In this document: piece by piece, positions 61,165 through 64,000 of the stretch
How the letters are laid out: every line of letters starts with the position of its first letter
How positions within the stretch are numbered: the stretch's first letter is position 1
NCBI RefSeq assembly: GCF_004135735.1
Contig: NZ_CP012670.1
Coordinates: 1,984,001-2,048,000, forward strand
Origin: Sorangium cellulosum
GTDB lineage: Bacteria; Myxococcota_A; Polyangia; Polyangiales; Polyangiaceae
DNA length: 64,000 nt
Direction: 5' to 3'
Made by a program: the position numbers and the translations under genes
The notes under the pieces: model-generated
Told to the model about the DNA's origin: nothing
The model's database searches: none
The model's input: only the letters and a program-made list of their open reading frames with translations

Positions 61165-62532
61165 ATGGGTCGTGCGACCCCATCTCCTGATCACGGCACA
61201 TCGGCGCTCCAAGACGCCGAACACCCGCTCTACGAGGGCCGCAGCGCCTCCGGGGTCCACCCGGCGACCGGGGTCGAGCTCACCCCGACGGACGCCGGCG
61301 CCCCCGGCGACGATCCGTTCCGCGTCGAGCTCGTCGACGAAGACATCCCCACCCCGCGCCGCTACCAGGTCGTCTTCGACGAGGCGCGGATCGATCCCGA
61401 TGTCCAGAAAGTCGTGCGGCGCCTCGTTCGCCACGGTTACCAGGCGTATCTGGTGGGCGGGTGTGTGCGGGACCTCCTGCTCGATCGGCGCCCGAAGGAC
61501 TTCGACGTCGCCACCAGCGCCCGGCCGGAGGAGGTCCGCGAGCTGTTCCGCAACTCGCGGATCATCGGCCGGCGATTCCGTCTGGTTCACGTCCTCTTCC
61601 AGGGCGGGAAGGTCATCGAGGTGGCGACGTTCCGTCGCAACCCCAAGGAGGACGCCGACGACGGCAGCGAGCTGCTCATCCGGAGCGACAACGCGTTCGG
61701 CGCCGCGCACGAGGACGCCCTCCGCCGCGATTTCCGGATCAACGCGCTCTTCTATGACGTGGAGGCGCGGCAGATCCTCGACTGGGTCGGCGGCATGGAC
61801 GACGTGCGCCGGCAGGTGGTCCACACGATCGGCGATCCGGAGACGCGCTTCCGGGAAGACCCGGTCCGCATCCTGCGCGCGCTCAAGTTCGCCGGCCGGC
61901 TGGGCTTCGCGATCACCCCCGGCGTCTACGACGCGATCGTCTACTGCCGCGACGCGCTCGCGCTCGCGGCGCGCCCGCGGCTCTCCGAGGAGATCCTGCG
62001 CCTCTTGCGCGGCGGTCAAGCGCGCCGCACCATCTACCTCGCGTGGGAGACGGGGGTGCTCGACGTGCTCCTGCCCGAGGTCTCGGCGCTGCTCTACGAC
62101 GACCGCGGCGACGACGGCCCGGGCCAGCGCCTCTGGCGCGTGCTCGACTACGTCGACCGGCGCACCGCCGCGGACCGGCCGCTCGACGATACGGTCCTCT
62201 GGACGCTCCTCCTCCTCGAGCCGATGAAGGAGGCGTGCGACGGCGTCCGCGACCGCGCGGCCGCGGTCGCCGATTTCCTCGAGCCCCTCATCGATCGGCT
62301 GGCGATCTCGCGCCGCTACGCCGACGGCATGCGGCGCATCGTCGCGGTCCTGCCGCGGCTGGCCGGCGGCCGCGCCGGCCGCTTCGCGCGGACGGACATC
62401 TTCCAGCCCGCCCTCGACGTGCTGGCCGCCGAGCTGACCGCGCGCGGCGAGTCGACCGAGGCGATCGATCGGCTCCGATCCACCCCGCACCCGCGGCGCC
62501 ACCCCGCGGACGGCGCGCTGTACCGGCGGTGA
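61165..62532 (+). CDS. pcnB: Poly(A) polymerase / CCA-adding-type nucleotidyltransferase (PcnB-like)
   Basis: 455 residues. Class II nucleotidyltransferase core: AYLVGGCVRDLLLDRRPKDFDVAT (DxD motif), RRDFRINALFYDV, and GDPETRFREDPVRILRALKFAGRLGF as in poly(A) polymerase I and CCA enzymes. The R-E-D-P-V-R-x-L-R-A-x-x-F pattern favours PcnB. The first 70 residues are low-complexity and the tail is basic, typical of PcnB. Role in RNA polyadenylation and decay, or in tRNA CCA repair, cannot be settled here. The ATG at 61165 lacks a ribosome site. Confidence 0.88.
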   Translation: MGRATPSPDHGTSALQDAEHPLYEGRSASGVHPATGVELTPTDAGAPGDDPFRVELVDEDIPTPRRYQVVFDEARIDPDVQKVVRRLVRHGYQAYLVGGCVRDLLLDRRPKDFDVATSARPEEVRELFRNSRIIGRRFRLVHVLFQGGKVIEVATFRRNPKEDADDGSELLIRSDNAFGAAHEDALRRDFRINALFYDVEARQILDWVGGMDDVRRQVVHTIGDPETRFREDPVRILRALKFAGRLGFAITPGVYDAIVYCRDALALAARPRLSEEILRLLRGGQARRTIYLAWETGVLDVLLPEVSALLYDDRGDDGPGQRLWRVLDYVDRRTAADRPLDDTVLWTLLLLEPMKEACDGVRDRAAAVADFLEPLIDRLAISRRYADGMRRIVAVLPRLAGGRAGRFARTDIFQPALDVLAAELTARGESTEAIDRLRSTPHPRRHPADGALYRR

Positions 62533-62598
62533 AAGGCGGCCGGCGGTCGGCCGCCGGCGTGGAACATCTCCGGCGTTTCTGGTTCCATCAGGATCCCG

Positions 62599-64000
62599 AT
62601 GTCCGATCCGACCGCGCGAAAGCGCCGTGCTCCTCCGCCCGCCGCCTCAGCTCCGCGGGGCCGGCTCGGCGGCCGGGCGCGCGGCCTGGTCGCGTTCGCG
62701 CTCGCCTGCGCCGTGTCGCCGCTCGCCGACGCGCAGGGGTCGCTCCTGCACGAGTTCATCCCGCCGGATCCGGAGGAGGACGTCTCGCTCGCCACGACGA
62801 CGCTCGACGGGGGGCTCCCGGCGGCGATCCAGACGCCGAGCGGCCTGGCCACGGCGCCCGATCCGCAGCGCCCGCCCGGGAGCCAGCAGCAGGTTTACAG
62901 CAGCGCCGGATCGGACGCGGGGCCGGACGCGTCCTACGAGCCGGATCGCGATACCCGGAGGCCGAACGTCGAGCGCTACGACGATCCGTTCTCCCCTGCG
63001 ACCGCGCCCTTCAAGCGGCTGCAAGCCTACGACGCCGTGCGGGCGGACTACTCGCTCGTCGTCCGCGAGCGGAGCCTCACGCCCATCGAGGTCGGCGGCG
63101 CGGTCTCGGCGGGAGACGAGGCGTTCTACGGCGACATCGCGGTCGATCTCGTCCCGAGCCAGCCGGTCCGGATCCCGACGGTCGGGCCGGAGACGCGGCT
63201 CGTGCGGATGCACGTGAACCCCGCCACGCCGGTCGTGCTGCTGCGCGACGGCGCCGACAACTGGTTCGCGCGTGGCACGACGAGCGCGCGGGTCCGGCTG
63301 GTCGTGCAGCTCGCGATCGCCCGCGCGACCTTCGGCAGCGAGTTCGCCGACGTCGACTGGGGCAAGCTCGAGCCGTACCGGACGCCGCAAGAGCCCTCCC
63401 ACGAGGCCGCGTTCAGGCAGGTGGCTCAGGCCATCGGCATCTCGCCCTCGATGCGGCCGCGCGACGTCGTGCACAGGATGGTCGAGTATTTCCGGTCGTT
63501 CGCCCCGTCGGACGAGCCGCCCAGGGAGCACGGGGACATCTACCTCGACCTCGCGCTCTCGCGGAAAGGCGTCTGCCGGCATCGCGCCTTCGCGTTCCTC
63601 GTCACGGCCCTGCACATCGGGATCCCCGCGCGGATGGTCGTGAACGAGGCGCACGCCTGGGTCGAGGTCTTCGACGGATCGCTCTGGCACCGTATCGATC
63701 TCGGAGGCGCCGCACTCGACATGGACCAGGAGATCGATCCGAGCCGTCCGCCCCATGTGCCGCCTCCGGATCCGTACAGCTGGCCGGAGCAGCGCGACTC
63801 GGGCCAGGCCCTCGCCGAGCGGACGCGCGCCGAGCAGGCGCCGCAGGGGCCCTCTGGTCCGGGCAGCGCGGGCAGCGCGGGCAGCAACGCTGCCGCGCCG
63901 CCGGCCTCGGCGCTGCCGCCGCCCACCCCCACGAGCGACCCGGGGGACCGCCCGGCGGAGCGCACCGAGATCGTCGTGACCGCGCTGGACAAGGACATCC
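62599..64000 (+). CDS. Secreted transglutaminase-domain protein (3' end beyond the window)
   Basis: At least 467 residues; reading stays open to the window edge. Signal peptide (VAFALACAVSPLADA, cleaved near residue 47), then an acidic, strand-rich region. A transglutaminase-like catalytic triad is visible: Cys in SRKGVCRHRAFAFLV (about residue 327), His in NEAHAWVEVF (about 352) and Asp in HRIDLGGA (about 368). This fold includes proteases and peptide-crosslinking enzymes. After it comes a Pro/Ser/Gly-rich linker. Start at ATG 62599, the first Met of the basic signal peptide. Confidence 0.8.
   Translation, partial: MSDPTARKRRAPPPAASAPRGRLGGRARGLVAFALACAVSPLADAQGSLLHEFIPPDPEEDVSLATTTLDGGLPAAIQTPSGLATAPDPQRPPGSQQQVYSSAGSDAGPDASYEPDRDTRRPNVERYDDPFSPATAPFKRLQAYDAVRADYSLVVRERSLTPIEVGGAVSAGDEAFYGDIAVDLVPSQPVRIPTVGPETRLVRMHVNPATPVVLLRDGADNWFARGTTSARVRLVVQLAIARATFGSEFADVDWGKLEPYRTPQEPSHEAAFRQVAQAIGISPSMRPRDVVHRMVEYFRSFAPSDEPPREHGDIYLDLALSRKGVCRHRAFAFLVTALHIGIPARMVVNEAHAWVEVFDGSLWHRIDLGGAALDMDQEIDPSRPPHVPPPDPYSWPEQRDSGQALAERTRAEQAPQGPSGPGSAGSAGSNAAAPPASALPPPTPTSDPGDRPAERTEIVVTALDKDI

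Overview
This window is very GC-rich, with strong third-position G/C codon bias. Its gene content points to a myxobacterium, most likely of the Polyangiales (Sorangium/Polyangium type): CdnL/CarD regulator, AgmX/PglI-type lipoprotein, DUF4388 protein, NtrC-type enhancer-binding regulator, soluble Ser/Thr kinase, many TPR lipoproteins and a lysine/alanine-rich histone-H1-like protein. This placement is an inference from content; no 16S or marker search was possible.

Layout. 39-10441: division and cell wall (dcw) cluster on the + strand, mraY-murD-ftsW-murG-murC-ftsQ-ftsA-ftsZ. Stop/start overlaps join murD through ftsQ, and murB and ddl are absent between murC and ftsQ. 10510-18479: dnaJ with its own sigma70-like promoter; a minus-strand block (degenerate PrsW-like protein, beta-barrel protein, YacG zinc finger, HtrA protease, TonB-like protein); then tsaB overlapping a Crp/Fnr regulator. 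18584-27587: a PilF-like TPR lipoprotein next to a RodZ-like HTH membrane protein, recO, a phosphoesterase, an NTF2-like protein, ferrochelatase, an SDR and a large TPR/zinc-peptidase protein.

27588-35953 is the accessory region and the most interesting part. A minus-strand pair (AAA ATPase plus a TPR protein) stands back to back with a plus-strand trio (AAA ATPase, a middle protein, and a stand-alone toxin-type nucleic-acid deaminase). The two ATPases resemble each other, and the two second-gene products share an N-terminal motif region. I read both as related NTPase-controlled conflict (defence or abortive-infection) cassettes. They sit among a 42-bp minisatellite, a truncated-looking PD-(D/E)XK nuclease gene, a 248-bp inverted-repeat element and a 97-bp fragment of an NtrC-type regulator gene whose intact relative lies on the far side of the deaminase cassette.

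35954-64000: NtrC regulator, DUF4388 protein, zinc-motif protein, PpiC/SurA-like isomerase, membrane proteins, pterin dehydratase, RNase III, an outer-membrane protein, trmL, cdnL with a long leader, ppx/gppA plus an OmpA-family lipoprotein, the H1-like gene, an AgmX-like lipoprotein, an HNH protein, a DnaQ exonuclease fused to a WYL-like tail, an aspartic-protease-like lipoprotein, coaD, a site-2-type protease, a Ser/Thr kinase, a poly(A) polymerase/CCA-adding-type enzyme and a transglutaminase-domain protein that runs off the window.

Two window-wide patterns stand out. Short tandem duplications repeatedly cover or abut gene 3' ends. Several genes without a Shine-Dalgarno sequence have a TANNNT box 5-6 nt before the start codon, suggesting leaderless transcripts. 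No rRNA, tRNA, CRISPR array or recognisable insertion sequence was seen.
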